From the NCBI RefSeq assembly GCF_019649055.1, contig NW_026570263.1, positions 930,001 through 994,000 of the forward strand: a stretch of 64,000 bases of DNA, read 5' to 3'. The notes below the pieces were generated by a model. It did no database searches and was not told the DNA's origin. It saw only the letters and a list, made by a program, of their open reading frames with translations. Position numbers and translations under genes: made by a program. Position 1 is the stretch's first letter. The number at the start of each line of letters is the position of its first letter. Positions 1 through 12,082 of the stretch are shown here, in pieces. Source of the stretch: Paramacrobiotus metropolitanus. Its lineage: Eukaryota > Tardigrada > Eutardigrada > Parachela > Macrobiotidae.

Positions 1-236
1 CACATCTGCAGGCAACACAACCACATCACCCTGATGTACATAGCTCTGATTATATTGGAGTCATTGCGCGTGTTGAACGCTCAAGAGCGGATCTATCTGT
101 ATATGATTATACCGAGGACGTTCTTGTAGAACCAGAAGGCTTTGTAGCGCCGGTGGTCGGCGGTGATGGCGCTGGCGCTCGCGCTACTGCTGCCACTTCC
201 GCTGCGACCAGCCGAAGCGTATCCCCGCGCCGACAT
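1..236 (-). CDS. First coding exon of an unidentified gene, cut by the window edge
   Basis: On the minus strand an ATG at 236-234 opens a 41-codon exon (236-113): a Ser/Ala/Gly-rich start (MSARGYASAGRSGSGSSSA) followed by an aromatic, basic stretch ending HRRYKAFWFYKNVL. It ends one base into a codon at a GTATAA donor. A good acceptor (gcctgcag) at 15-6 would open exon 2 at position 5, and its phase fits, giving ...NVL-D-V and then the window edge. I do not recognise the family. A plus-strand frame over the same bases looks like a signal peptide only because it is antisense to the Ser/Ala codons. Start, donor and acceptor are seen; that this is a gene is inference. Confidence 0.5.
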
Positions 237-3200
237 GATGCCGCTGCAGCACGATGCGGCTCACAATTGTCAGTTACGGGAATTAAACAGGCAAATTGAC
301 TTCCCTCACAAGTCACAATTAATAAGATATCGGCTGAGCGCAACGCCGCAACTCTTTCGGTTAGTGTGTTCTTCAAGTAAAGTTAAGACACCTACTGGGT
401 ACTGTGTTGACAATCAACTGCTACTTGTTTATGCGTCTGCCGTGGTTGTGTTACTTCTGTACAGCAGCCAGTCAAGAAGCAAGTGCAGCTCACCGACTAA
501 AAAATGTCATTATGCGGTGATTATTGTCGCGTCAGCGTACGTTGTGTCAAACCTGGCTAGTAGCTACCGGTTTGGCGTATCGGACGGTGCACGTCACGCG
601 GAATTTCTTCTAACTGCAACAAGACACCTTTCTTCAATGTACGAATACGTATAGTACTCGTACATACGTGTACGGTTGACTCTGCGAGATGCAGACACTT
701 CCGCCGCCCGGAACATGTCAGCGGCGGGGAGCGCCTCTTCATATGGGATCGGTGAAACCATGGGAGAGCTGCATCTCCATGAATGCGCTGACTGACCGTA
801 CCGACATGTACAGAGTAGAAGTATACTTCTGGGAACGGCACCGGCCTGGGAACGGCACCGGCCTCGGCTAATTTAGATCAAATGTTCTCTGTAATCCGGC
901 CGCATGTTTCTGCTGTTTGTTAATATTAGGATGTGATGTTTCTTTTGTGAATCGAAAACTATGTACGAGTATAGAAGTATAGTATACTTGTACAGGTACT
1001 GATACGTACCACCCGATATTAATGTAAATCCCATTAATCATACAAATGGCGGGCTCCCGTTGTATATAGGGGATTCTGAAGGACTTTGATTGCTCACCAC
1101 ACCAAAAATCTATAGAAACGTTGCAATGAAACCGGAAAAGTACCGTCGAGGGGGATTGGCAAGAAACGCTGTCCATCTTAATCCGTACTGTACTCGTTCG
1201 GATCAAGTTACCACGCACCGTCCCCGCATTCCCCGTGCTTCTCAATAGAAAATTTACCTGCCAAAACTTAACAGAATATAGAAACTATATTATTAAAATG
1301 CATTACATCACCATCATCAGATCAGTCAGGGATCTGATGCTGGGATAAAGTATAACACTCAACCGGGACCAGTACCATGAAAGGTATGCAGTGGTCAGTG
1401 ATAGAGAAAAACCTTGTTCATGTCCATCAGTGCTTTTGACGCTGGTCGCTGGAACAGTTTACACAATTGTGTAATAGTTTCTTCCAAGGCGATAAAGCAG
1501 TCATTGCTAACAATTCAGATTTATTAGAAATTTAGAACACCGTGCGCCTTCGACGATCGTGATATCTAATTGTAAGTGGAATTTTGCAGTACTTGTATAA
1601 AAAGCAGCAATTTGAAAAAGTAATCAAGTACTGTTCAGTGTTTAGTAACAAAGTAATCGCGGGTGATCATTATTTTACCATTACAGACTTCTTGCAGCTT
1701 GCTGGCTCTTACCTGCACACCTAACTGCTTCCAGTGCGCAAATCGTGGATCCGTGGTGATGGGCAGTGGCACTGGTGGCTCTGCTTTTAGTTGTGGCTAT
1801 TACTATTCCAATCAGTCCAATGACGAAGCGGGGCACGGAGCCTGAGCGGTGCTGGAGACACTGTCAAGCACACTGGGAAAGATGCAGCAGGTTGGCCACA
1901 CCGTCCCACCTGCTGCATACTGGCGAGTGCTCTTGACAGCTGCCATGGCGATGGCAATGGCATCTGGATTCTGGACGTTTCTTAGTCCCGCTCTCGCAGG
2001 ACAGGCCACGCAACACAGGACACGACGTTGCGGTACGGCCAGTCCACATGATGGATCAACAAGATGCTGGCCATGATCCCTTGGCATTACTGTGATTCGC
2101 GTAAGCAGTCAGCTCACGATTCATGAGCCAACACGCTCACGAACGGGAACCAGCACAAGCAGCCAGGCAGGCACAAAGCAACATGACATATGACATTTTG
2201 CAGCTTCCTCCTGCAATGTGCCTGGAAGATATTTTGCCAAGAAAAAATAAAACCGTACTCGTGCGTCGACAATTTCTTACTGCAAGGAAACAGTCCCATA
2301 GCAATCTGCACATCACCAACGTAGGTTCGTAACCACGTGCGCCACTGATCAACATCATTTTCCATGCTCATTGCTCAGTATGCACTGTATAGTAGTATAC
2401 TGTCCGATATCGACTTGTCTCAACGACTTAACCTGGCCCATTTTATAAACCATGGATAATTGGATCATCAAAGACAACAGCTGCTTAGTGAATGAGAATC
2501 ATAATAAATCGAATCTTCCAGAAAACTAATAATAAGCCACACTGTCAGGGCAGACCACAAATTATAGGGATCACGATTCGTGAATCAAGACGCAACGGCA
2601 AAATTAATGGCCTGCTTCGTTCAAGTGATACGACTACTCGTACGCATTTTGCTGTTACTTTTTGTTGTGCACTCGTAACATGTCTAGCTAGGCGTGCAGG
2701 GTGCTCCCGGTTGATTTTCAATTGGCGTGATGCTACGCTGGCAACGCTGCTACGCGAATACTTTCGCATATCCAAATTTTTAGCTTTCTTGTAATAATTT
2801 TGATTTAAAAAAATCGTTTTTCTAGTTCTGGGAATAGCCCCGGACTGGTGTTTGTTACGTTACACCATTTTGACGTCCGCCTCTCGGGGTGTGCTTCGTG
2901 CGGTGACACCGCTTCAGCTGTGTAATCACTAATCACACGAGTGAACTGTGAGTGGCGTCTGTTCATGCGTTGCTCTGCACTCTGCAGTAAGTTGGTAGTT
3001 TTCTGCAGAACCTTCTATCTGTATGTTGACAGTTTAGAATTACGTGTACAAATTACAAGACAATCACTTTGGTTTCTGCTGTGATCTGAATCCTTGTGAA
3101 ATCATTTTTGGCTGGTGTATTAGAAGATAATTAATTTGCCCAAGGGCCAAGTGGTATCGTCTTTGCCGTTTGATGTGAAAGGGTTGCTGAACGACAGTGA

Positions 3201-3327
3201 GCGTGCTTGTTGAGTCGTGTCCCCTTTACATCTTCCACACTAGTCTCGGGGCCTGTTTAGTCCACTGGGCTCTGTGGGTCGAATTAATTGTCATTCCTGG
3301 TTGTGTGGTTGGAGGAATCCTTGTGCC
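237..3327. other. Intergenic DNA, no gene seen
   Basis: About 3 kb between the divergent left-edge exon and TFIIA-gamma. All frames hold only short, low-complexity reading frames with no recognisable domain. The last few hundred bases before 3328 should hold the TFIIA-gamma promoter and 5' leader; no clear TATA box was recognised. A 17-bp tandem duplication lies at 831-864. Confidence 0.6.
831..864. repeat. Two tandem copies of a 17-bp GC-rich unit
   Basis: The unit gggaacggcaccggcct occurs twice head to tail with no mismatch (831-847 and 848-864). It lies in intergenic DNA and has no evident function. Confidence 0.9.
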
Positions 3328-3845
3328 ATGGCCTATCAGCTGTACCGTACGACGACCCTGGGCAGCACCCTGCAGGAGAGTCTCGACGAAATGATCCAGG
3401 TACAGAACGCGTTGGGACTAGTTTGGTAGTCGTGCTGGCATGGGGTTAGCAACGCGATGTGATACTGAGTCTTGCAGTCGGGCCAGATCACGCCCAGCCT
3501 GGCGCTGAAGGTGCTGCAGCAGTTCGACAAGGTGATCAACACGGCGCTGGAGTCGCGCGTCAAGTCGCGGCTCAACTTCAAGGTGGGTGATGCTGCTGCG
3601 TGCTGCTGACTGGTCTGACGCTGCTTCGTTACTTTGTTGGACAGGCGGGCCACCTGGAGACCTACCGCTTCTGCGACAACGTCTGGACCTTCATCCTGCG
3701 CGACGTGGAGTTCAAGGACAACCCCGGCCACGGGCACAGCGACCCCGTCAAGGTCGACAAAGTCAAGATTGTCGCCTGCGACGGCAAGGGTAAGGCATCA
3801 GGCATCACTCAGTCAGCGCTCTCACCCTCTCCGTTATTTCATTGA
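3328..3845 (+). CDS. GTF2A2: Transcription initiation factor IIA gamma subunit (TFIIA small subunit)
   Basis: Small subunit of TFIIA, the nuclear general factor that stabilises TBP on the TATA box. Exons are 3328-3399, 3478-3582 and 3645 onward, all phase 0, with donors GTACAG and GTGGGT. The protein begins [20 protein letters not shown], continues through [18 protein letters not shown] (N-terminal four-helix part), and then [20 protein letters not shown] and [13 protein letters not shown] (C-terminal beta-barrel). This matches the family over its full length of about 109 residues. The end is unsettled: reading through gives a stop at 3843-3845 (125 aa), but a strong GTAAGG donor at 3790 could splice to a tiny last exon I could not place. 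A possible AATAAA lies at 4655-4660. Confidence 0.95.
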
Positions 3846-5056
3846 ATTTCATTTTAATCCCATTCAGTGGAGTCTGATTTGATTTCATTTAATTCCAATT
3901 AGATATCTAGGAACTACTAATTGGGAATTTATCATTTAAATTTAATGATACTTGGAATTAAATTTCGATTTAATTGGAATTATTTGGGAGTTTCTTTTGA
4001 AATTAATTGGTATGTTTATGGAGGGGCTGCTGCGGCCGCTGCGGGAACGGCGGGAGGCAGTGCCGCCTCGTGAGCGCCTCCACGCAGACACAGCAGCCAG
4101 CAGTCTCCCTCGTGGAGTCCGCTGCACTCTCCAGAGGCAGATGCCCACTGGATCACCTCCTTCGCAATCCCTGCATCCATTCCCAACTTCCCATTGATTG
4201 TCCTGGGTTCCTGTCTGGTCTGGCCGATCCATTTATCAACTACCGATCCGACGCAGATGATTTATTGCCCTAACGAATTGTATAATTATCCTGACTGCAC
4301 CGTGGTGCGCCTTTGCTGTCTGTTTATTATCTCTCTCTCCTGCTTTCCCCCGTTTTCTCCAGGTGGCCTTCCGCTGCTCTCCAGTCTTGGTATATTGTAT
4401 GTATTTGACGCTGCCTATCAGCTGCACCGTTATTAGCAATACTGTTATTACTGTAAGTACTGTACTTGTTGTGCGAAGCTCGCGCCTGTTTTGTTCTAGT
4501 AAGCGCGCTCTTTTCTTGTTTATGTGCAGTGAATCCCTAACGAATACTGCTGAGGATTTTTTCTAGTGTGATTTGTAACTATGATTTCCGCAATAATTCG
4601 ACATTCGTAATCTCATCTGGCTTCGTAACCATGTCGGTGAGATGTGGTGAAAATAATAAAGTAATTCAGCGGAGCGCGCGCAGGCTTTGAAACGATAATA
4701 ACATTCGAAAAACTGCAAGTAAACGATAACTATATGAGTAACTGCATGTGCTGCTTATGCTAATATTTCATCATACTTATTTCTGTGTTTTTGGGAAGAA
4801 TGCTCGAAAATAAATCTGAATTCGTTTTTCACAAATTTATTCTTCAAATTTCCTTTCCAATCATTTCAGAAATTTCTACCGTACTTCAGTCACAGATTTA
4901 AACTGCTGTTCGTCACCACTGACTTTATTAATAAATCGCAATTTATTATAACCATAAATTAAGGACCTGAGCAGAGAAATACAGCGACGCTCTTTGAAGA
5001 TTCTATCACAGGAGCAGCAGTCATCCAAATATCCCCCATCCAGAAGGCATTGACGG
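3846..5056. other. Convergent 3' region between TFIIA-gamma and RNF7
   Basis: Holds the 3' ends of two converging genes. AATAAA at 4655-4660 suits TFIIA-gamma. Reverse-complement AATAAA signals at 4924-4929 and 4942-4947 suit RNF7. No further gene is seen. The stretch 3850-4015 is AT-rich, with repeated aattaaatt-like words. Confidence 0.6.
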
Positions 5057-5902
5057 TCAGTTGCCGATGCGCTGGATGAGCCACTCGGACTGGCACAGCG
5101 GGCACTTGCTGGCCGCGCCGGAACCCGCGTGGCTGGCGTTCTTCATCCAGGCCGACATGCAGCAGTTGTGGAAGGCGTGGTTGCACTCGCCCCACACCAC
5201 TGCAATCAACGCTGAATTAATTTAACAGCAGCGTAGACAGACCCTCACAATGTGTCACGCTTCTGCTGTCGCGACTGGCCCTAAATTTAAATTAAATCCA
5301 AATTACACTCCTATTTAATTCAAATTTATATTCTTATTAATTCGATTAAATTCCTATTTAATTCAAATCAAAATCCTGTTTTTAACTTGGATTAGAATCA
5401 TGTTAAACTGATCCATAAATTAACATCATCTGGTTAAATTCCTATTCAATTCAAAATGCTTAATTTAAATTAAAGTCCGAATTAATCTTAAATAACGGAT
5501 GAGGCCAAAATGTGGAGAACGCTGATTTATCCCACAGAAGGCGAATGTACTGTTTACAGTTGACTGACCGATGCAGGAGGTCTTGTTGTTGACCTGGCAG
5601 TTGAGGCAGGGCTCCATGAGCATGACGCGGCAAATGGCGCAGTTGTCGGAGTGGACGTCCCAGCTCCAGAAGAAGACGGGGTTGAACTTCTTGACGCTCA
5701 GAGGGAAGGAACTAGGAGGCCCCCACACCTGCTCGTCCTCCCCGGGCTCGGGCATCATGGCGACGTAGGCCTCCTCACTGCTGTCCGCGTTGCGCAGGGG
5801 AGTGGACGGGCCCCTCGGCAGCGGGGGGACCGATCCCTCCGTCTCCGCTCCCTCCACTTCCATCGCATCCATCCTGACTCCGGATCCTGCCTTCCTTCGC
5901 AA
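5057..5902 (-). CDS. RNF7: RING-box protein 2 (RNF7/RBX2/SAG), catalytic RING subunit of cullin-RING ligases
   Basis: Small RING-H2 protein that, in known relatives, binds cullin-5 and recruits the E2 enzyme. Two exons: 5902-5569 and 5199-5057. The donor GTCAGT and the acceptor join in phase 1 and rebuild ...SCIVVWGECNHAFHNCC, almost identical to the family. Zinc ligands seen: CAICR, CLNC, CNHAFHNCC and CPLC. The usual WSWDV entry and the C-terminal QRIGN are present. Oddities: a 7-11 residue insertion (around NASHAGSGAAS) before the last CPLC pair, and an acidic N-terminus longer than in vertebrates. Starts at 5902, 5872 or 5863 are all in frame; MDAMEVEG or MEVEG resembles the family best. 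Head to head with the FKBP14 gene about 700 bp away. Confidence 0.95.
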
Positions 5903-6602
5903 ACACGATCAGCGGACTCGCAAATGATCCACAGCGATCCAATCGTTCGTAATAAAACCTGTTTCAAGGTCCCAAGGACACAAGGCAGATATTAAAGAAT
6001 GCTATTCCACAAAAATGCTATTCCACAGGTTACAGAATGCTATTCCACAAAAATATCCAACATCCAACAAGAAACCTCACGCTCGACATGAATGAACATG
6101 AATATTTTCAAAACACGTGCATGCAGATCGCAGGCTGATCAGGCCGTTAACCAGCCAGAGCAAAACCTCCCCCCTCAGCCAATGCGACCAATGAGCGCAG
6201 CGCACGGTGTTGCCGCAGTGATCGTGCAGCTTCGTGAGAAATCCGTTCGGCCACGTCGGAAGTTTTTTTATCGCTGCACACACATGGCCAGCCATTCAGT
6301 TTGTTTTTAATTTTGACATCTTCCTCCGCAGCGTGCATCTTTGCTTCTGCAAATTGTTGCGCTCGTTTTTAACAGGATTATTCAGCCTAATTTTTTTGAA
6401 GCTGGTTGAATACGTAATAATTGAGGAGAGCGCGGATTCAGTGGAGGAAAGTGTGGTAGCGTAGGCGGATTTTCTGAGCTTGCTTGACGTCGGAGAGCCT
6501 CTTCTCTTATTCGAGAGCCACGTTGGCTCTGAAGATCTCCGCTCGTTGTCGCTCTTGCTCCCTGTGTATCCCTGTGATCGAGTGTAACTCACCTGCCCAA
6601 CC
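5903..6602. promoter_or_regulatory. Shared upstream region of RNF7 (-) and FKBP14 (+)
   Basis: Seven hundred bases between two divergent starts, so it probably holds both promoters. No TATA box is obvious. A short tandem array of aatgctattccaca lies at 5998-6049 on the RNF7 side. No separate gene was found. Confidence 0.5.
5998..6049. repeat. Three spaced copies of aatgctattccaca
   Basis: The 13-14-bp word is repeated at about 5998, 6014 and 6035, with short spacers. It lies 100-150 bp upstream of the RNF7 start. No function is evident. Confidence 0.85.
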
Positions 6603-7654
6603 ATGAACGCTCGCGGTCTGGCTTTTCTGTGCGTGGTGGGATGCAGTCTGCTGACTGCACGCAGTCTGGCCGAGGAAGACAACTCCAACAGCCTCAACAT
6701 CCCCGACGACCTCAAGATCGAGACACTCTCCAAACCGGAGCCCTGCGAACGACAGGCCGCTGATGGCGACATGTTGGTCATGCACTACACGGGATATCTG
6801 GCCAAGGACAACACCAAGTTCGACTCCAGGTACGCTGTTTCTTTGCAGGTTGCTGCTTGTCGCTAGCGAGCATCAACGGAAATTTCCTATGCATTTTTTA
6901 ATAATTAAAAAATTATTTGTATTTAATAATTTGTAATTTTTTTAATAATTATTTTTATTTTTACAAAATTTGCAAGTAATCTCGGCAGCAGAATACGTTG
7001 TGAAACTGATCGTCGGTGCAGTTTAAACAGTTTAACGTGTGTGTCTGTCGCAGTTACGACCGCCCGTCGCCGTTCACCTTCCAGCTGGGCCGCAAACAAG
7101 TGATCCCCGGCTGGGACATGGGCCTACTGGGCATGTGCAAGGGCGAGAAGCGCAAGCTGACCATTCCGCCGGAGCTGGCCTACGGGGAGCGCGGCGCCGG
7201 CAACCTGATCCCGGGCGGCGCCACGCTGGTCTTCGAGACGGAGCTGGTGGACATCCACGACGCGCCGCCGCAGCAGAACATCTTCAAGGCCATCGACGCC
7301 GACGAGGACCTGCGCCTCTCCCGCACCGAGATGTTCAACTTCATCGAGGCCCAGATCGAGCAGCACCAGCAGGGCGGCACGCAGGAGCTCGACACCGACA
7401 AGATCATCGCCGACATCTTCCAGAACGAGGACGCCGACCAGGTGCGTTTGTTAATTTTTATTATTGCTGATCAAATATAAAATTAATCACTATTAACAGA
7501 AAAACTCAGAAATTCGTAAGAATAAAAGAAAAATTATTATAAAAATGAATTTCTAAGTGATATTTGAGAATAAATGAATAAATTGGTGGTTTCGTGGCAG
7601 GATGGATACATCTCGCACGATGAATTCCGCGGACCAAAACACGACGAACTGTAG
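6603..7654 (+). CDS. FKBP14: ER peptidyl-prolyl isomerase, FKBP14 type (FKBP domain plus two EF-hands, HDEL)
   Basis: Lumenal ER proline isomerase; family members help fold procollagen. Exons 6603-6829, 7054-7441 and 7601-7654 (222 aa; human FKBP14 has 211), with phases 2 and 0 matching. Residues 1-23 form a signal peptide ([19 protein letters not shown]). The FKBP domain follows, with [30 protein letters not shown] and [20 protein letters not shown]. Then come two EF-hand loops ([12 protein letters not shown] and [12 protein letters not shown]). The last exon of 17 codons ends ...FRGPKHDEL, an ER-retention signal. In the first EF loop position 7 is Arg, so it may bind calcium weakly. It converges on the folate-receptor-like gene. 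Confidence 0.96.
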
Positions 7655-7911
7655 TCACTGCGCGGTGTGCGTGCCACGATTTTTGTGCCTTAATGTTTTT
7701 GTAATTGATTGCTCTAGTTCTTCCCGGATCTTGTTACCGTTTTTTAGCCTTCTAACCCGAATTGTTAATTTAATTTATTGCTGTTTACTTCACGTTCACT
7801 TCACCCGGTACATGACAGATTTGTTTTTATCACACACTTTGTTAACTCAAACTGAATGCAAGATGCAATTAATGGTTGTTGCCTTGGTCGAATGAAACGC
7901 GAATACGATGG

Positions 7912-8820
7912 TCATGAGCGGAAGAGAAGGAGGAGGCCGACGGCTGTAGCTAGGAGGGTGGCGGGGGTGGTTAGCCGGGCGGGGGCGTGGCTGAAGGGCG
8001 TGGAGTCGAAGCGGTAGCAGTCCTTGTCGCCCTCGACGACGTCGAAGAAGTTGTCGCGGCAGAAGCCGCCGTCGTCCGTGTTCTCGCTCTGCTTCTCGCG
8101 GTTCTTCACGAACAAATCCTTCAGCAGGCGCGTCTGCGTCTCGCCCTCGGGCGTGAAGCTGGCGTCGGCGCACGACTCGTAGATGGACTCGCAGAAGGAC
8201 CGGCAGATGCTCGCCTTCTTGTTCCTGCAATTAACTACATTAACGGTGCGCTTAATGGCAGTACTTCTACTGCAGACTGCAAACCGGCTTATCGTTAATA
8301 TATATTTATATGTAATAGTGAATGGCAGGCATACATACACATAATTATACTATATACAAAATTTATATATACTGCATATCTATATACACTTTATGTGCAG
8401 TATATATAGTATATACTATATACCCTCGTACATTCGATAAGTATATATATGTTTATATATACATGTGTATACGCACTCGCGGAACCAGATGTACTGGTCG
8501 GGACTGCAGAAGTAGCACATGAGGTAGCTGATGCGGTTCAGGCAGTCCTGCGTGGCGCCGAACAGCTGGAACATGTCGGCGAAGACGCTGGTCACCTCGG
8601 TGCGCTTGCAGCAGGCGTTGCCGGCGAACCACGAGCAGTTGGCCAGGTTGGGCTCCGGCTCCGAGTAGCGGTCCAGGCCGTAGTACGTGCACTGGTTGCT
8701 GGCCGCGTCGGTCCAGGGCAGCAGCAGCACTATCACTCCCGCCGCCAGCCACAGCGCCCGCCGGCACCTGCCCGCGATCAGGCAGCGATCCACCCACAAC
8801 GCCAAGCGCATGCCGTTCAA
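7912..8820 (-). CDS. Folate-receptor-like cysteine-rich protein, probably GPI-anchored
   Basis: Two exons, 8820-8477 and 8224-7912 (218 aa); donor GTGCGT and acceptor join in phase 2. An N-terminal hydrophobic segment (RRALWLAAGVIVLLLPWTDA) serves as signal peptide. The body has the cysteine spacing of the folate-receptor/HHIP/riboflavin-binding domain: NCSWFAGNACCKRTEV, CLNRISYLMCYFCSPDQYIWF, ICRSFCESIYESCADA and FCRDNFFDVV. The C-terminus is a short hydrophobic run (LLATAVGLLLLFRS) without a basic tail, as in GPI-anchor signals. Binding of folate is not shown: invertebrate members of this domain family often have unknown ligands. A plus-strand frame over the exons is a GC-rich shadow. Confidence 0.85.
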
Positions 8821-11671
8821 CTAGTTTAGTAGGAAGCGCGGCAAGGCAGCAACCGGAAGTAGTCCGTTAGTCCGCAGTTAACAGCAATCGAATCAGGTAC
8901 TTATCAAGTCCATTAAGCCAATATCTTTCATGTACAAGAAACACTGTGGATAAGGAACAACTCTCAAGGATCAACACATATGTATGCGCTACAAACGCCC
9001 ATGCAACTAACTAACGGGCTTGCACCATATAACTCGAACAGCAAAATCCCGAAGAAATTAACAGGAAATTTGATGTGGCGGGAAGAATTGAACCGTTGCG
9101 ATTAATTGGAATGTACAGATGATCGGTTCTATATACATATGCTGCTATAAAATATTATCGCGAAGGGTTTACGCGGGCTAAACGTTGTTATGAAATCGAT
9201 AGGAAGTGCTGGTGCGGCGTTTAGTAGCGTGCGGTGGAATCGTGGATCACAGTTAGTGTGCTTGGTTTGTGCCGCTGCCCGTGATTACCGAATACGGCAT
9301 TATGTGCCACATGCAGTTCCAGGCCAGCGTTATCCCACTGATCCCCTGCATCCATTCATATGCGAATTGATTTTTCCCGCAACAACGATTTCCTTGCCCG
9401 ACCTCTTCATATTGCAGCGGGATGTGGCTTTCAGCTGTTGTGTGCAGTATCGCATTTTCTCCTATTGATACTGTATTAATTTTTTATAGGATGTCTACGT
9501 CGCTACGATATAGCTCAGCCCCCCTTTTTTGCCGCTGTAATTATGGTATGCCCAATTAAGGCTATAATTTTAATATATATTTAATATATGTACAGTGTAC
9601 AGAGTGAACCGGCGGTGTCGCATTAATATTGTCACTATGTACACACGGTACAGTATCCGGTTAAGTTGCACACTGACGGGAGCAGGAGCAGAAGCGCTGA
9701 ACGGCCGGAAGTACAGTACTTGCGATATACTGTCTCGAAATACATACAAGACGTATGAGTTCATTGTCCGGATGTACATGTACCGGGAGGATGTACGTAG
9801 CAGTCAGTTTTTAGTTCTATTATTTTTTAGAGATTTTTTGCGCACAACACATGTCAATAAAAATTACACGCAGTCGACTGAGCGCTAATTACCTGGATAT
9901 ATAGATATGAGACGCATATTTAGGGTCTGAAAAAAATTTCTCAGCTCTGAAACAACACATAGTAATTAACGAACAGAATACTGCATCTATAAATATATGC
10001 ATGGGATACTATAAGCGTACACTATACAATTACACTCGATGGCATTGTACGGATCCTTATTTGCGTGTCTTTTATACATATAATTATAGTAAAACAGTAA
10101 TACTTACTATCAGAACCTTCGGGATTATAAGTATTGCATGTAAGTACAAACTGACGATGAGTACTTGCTTGTACTTAAACACGATTTATAACAAAAAACT
10201 TCTAACTTCTTCTATGCTTCTTCTAGATTTTATAACTTCTTCTATGCTGTTCTGGTCGGGGATGTACCCATAACACATATCGCATTGCCGCGCTGCATTT
10301 GGATTGACAAACGCTGCGGGAATAAGGGATCGATCGAAAAGAAAGCAATGTTGCTTATATGCGCTTATATTTATCGGCGTACGTGATGTACATGCATGCA
10401 TAGTCTTTAGCTAAATCAGCTATTATCCTGTACGGTATGTACTCATCAGGATACGTATTCACCATTTATTACGTTATACGGTCCCTTGTTCCTCATGCAT
10501 AGCGTACTGTCCCCACCGTATACTACTCTCCTGTGTTACAGTACGAGTATCCTTAGTTTGTGTATCTTCGATATATTCTGTTAATTTGCTTAGACTCCTT
10601 GGTGGAATACATGCGGGATACATAAGAATAAAACAAAAACAGGCCTGGAAAATTGGGAGGATATGTGAAGTATACTCGGCGAAAAAGAACGCTGTGGGTA
10701 TAAGCTTGATGCTAAAAGTTTAGCGTGTACGAAGTCGTCCATATCTACTTTTCTTAGAGCTAATACTGTGCAATTTTAAATGTTTCTGTGGTATTGCCAG
10801 TACCCGTACTGGTTAGGTAAGCTTGCATAACAAAATGATAACATACTGTATGAATTAAATGAAAACCACCAGAAAGTTAGTAGTACCGTGCTTGTTACAC
10901 GTGTACAAATGCCCTTGATTGTAGCGCATGATTGTGTGCTGAGAATCCCGAGCACACCTACCTTGCTGTCAGAATGGAGCACTAATACAGTATGCAGTGA
11001 AAAAATTTTTGAGTTGGTTGAAGTGCTCTAGCACTTAATAAATGCCACACAAAAAAGGCATCAATAAAATGGCTACGTGAAAAGTGAGCCAAGGTCGGGC
11101 AGTCGAGGACGCGCCGCCTGCTGCACTCAGCTGACCGCTGCGGATATATCTGTAGCGGACACCTGAGGACACGCACTGTAATTGCACTCGCAGAATGCGA
11201 TCTATCCAAGAATTTATCAACGTATACAGATGATATTATAATAATAATATAATTGCTGAGACAGTGGTAGGAATGAAAAAATTTTCGGGTGTACTGCATA
11301 TATATATAATTAATTGCAAGATGCATGTATCTGTACAAGCTTGTACCTGTGCAAGTACGTAAGTACTGTCATAACAACTCTTTCCGTTTTTACGTATACC
11401 GTAGCTAAATGTAATGTTTTTGACGTTTTATTATGTAGTACACCTTGTTGTGCCATGGAGGGAATTGTCTAGAGAAGATACCGTAAACCACCAAACAACC
11501 AATTTAATCCAAGTCCACTTGCAGCAGCAACAGAATACAGTAGGCAGATGTTCATGCTAATTTTATATTACATATGCGTGTCCCGTGTTGTTGGCAATAC
11601 TTCTATACGGGATACAACAGCAGAAGATGGCGAACCCACAACATTCAGAGATGAGTGTGTGGCATGCCGGA
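8821..11671. other. Intergenic DNA with a dispersed-repeat copy
   Basis: No coding gene is supported. The first few hundred bases are upstream of the folate-receptor-like gene. A short direct repeat (taacttcttctatgct) occurs at 10203-10218 and 10233-10248. A degraded dispersed repeat, also present near 58.7 kb, lies at about 11070-11178. The remainder is AT-rich with many gtac words. Confidence 0.55.
11070..11178. repeat. Dispersed repeat, copy A
   Basis: Shares the ordered blocks acgtg-aaaagt-agccaag, cgggca, gaggacg, gcactcag-tgacc, gcggatata and tagcggacacctgaggacac with 58635-58772, in the same orientation and with small indels. The two copies are 47 kb apart. On the minus strand the repeat unit reads like GTCCTCAGxTGTCCGCTATATCC. 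Family unknown; no protein domain recognised. Confidence 0.8.
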
Positions 11672-12082
11672 TCAGCGGCGACCCGCGGAGCGGACACTGC
11701 CGGACGGGGATCCGGGGCGGGCGGAGGCGACGCACTTGTAGCGGATGCGGAGGGGTCGCTTGGAGCAGCCGCGCTCCTTGCCGGCGTCCTGCGCCTTGAC
11801 GGTGCACTTCTTCTTGGCGTCGCAGGCCGGCCCCACCACCGTGATGGCGCTGCTGCTGGGGCACCAGGCCACCGGCTCCACCGTGTCACTGCCCTTGCCC
11901 TTCTTCTTGGGCGCCGGCGTGGTCGTCTCCGGCTGGATGTAGTTGGCCGACAGCAGCAGGATGGAGTCGGTGGGCGGGGAGCACTGGAAGGTCAGACTGT
12001 CGCCGTGCATCACGTTCAGCGTCACCTCGTCGCTCACCGACGCCGTCCCGGCCAGGGCGCCCCCCAACAGGCACCCGGCTAC
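11672..12082 (-). CDS. SUEL/galactose-binding-lectin-like secreted protein (first exon not placed)
   Basis: One exon, 12082-11672, entered by a tatag acceptor and ending in a stop. It encodes 136 residues. The first ten (VAGCLLGGALAGTA) look like the second half of a signal peptide. The body fits the SUEL-type (Gal_Lectin) domain: LTFQCSPPTDSILLLSANY, then WCPSSSAITVVGPACDAKKKC and CSKRPLRIRYKC, with paired cysteines in the right order. A proline/lysine-rich insert (TTTPAPKKKGKG) breaks the first half. The start codon must lie in an upstream exon. Possible signal-like exons on the minus strand start at 13885 and 14428, but neither has a convincing matching donor. Binding sugar is unknown. Confidence 0.65.
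   Translation of the reverse strand, partial: VAGCLLGGALAGTASVSDEVTLNVMHGDSLTFQCSPPTDSILLLSANYIQPETTTPAPKKKGKGSDTVEPVAWCPSSSAITVVGPACDAKKKCTVKAQDAGKERGCSKRPLRIRYKCVASARPGSPSGSVRSAGRR

Noticed and set aside
163-654. Plus-strand frame starting with a signal-peptide-like MMALALALLLPLPL
   Set aside because: It is antisense to Ser/Ala codons of the left-edge exon; no splice sites or downstream domain support it.
4363-4439. Possible extra last exon of TFIIA-gamma after ctccag at 4362
   Set aside because: The peptide would be much longer than the family C-terminus and shows no similarity.
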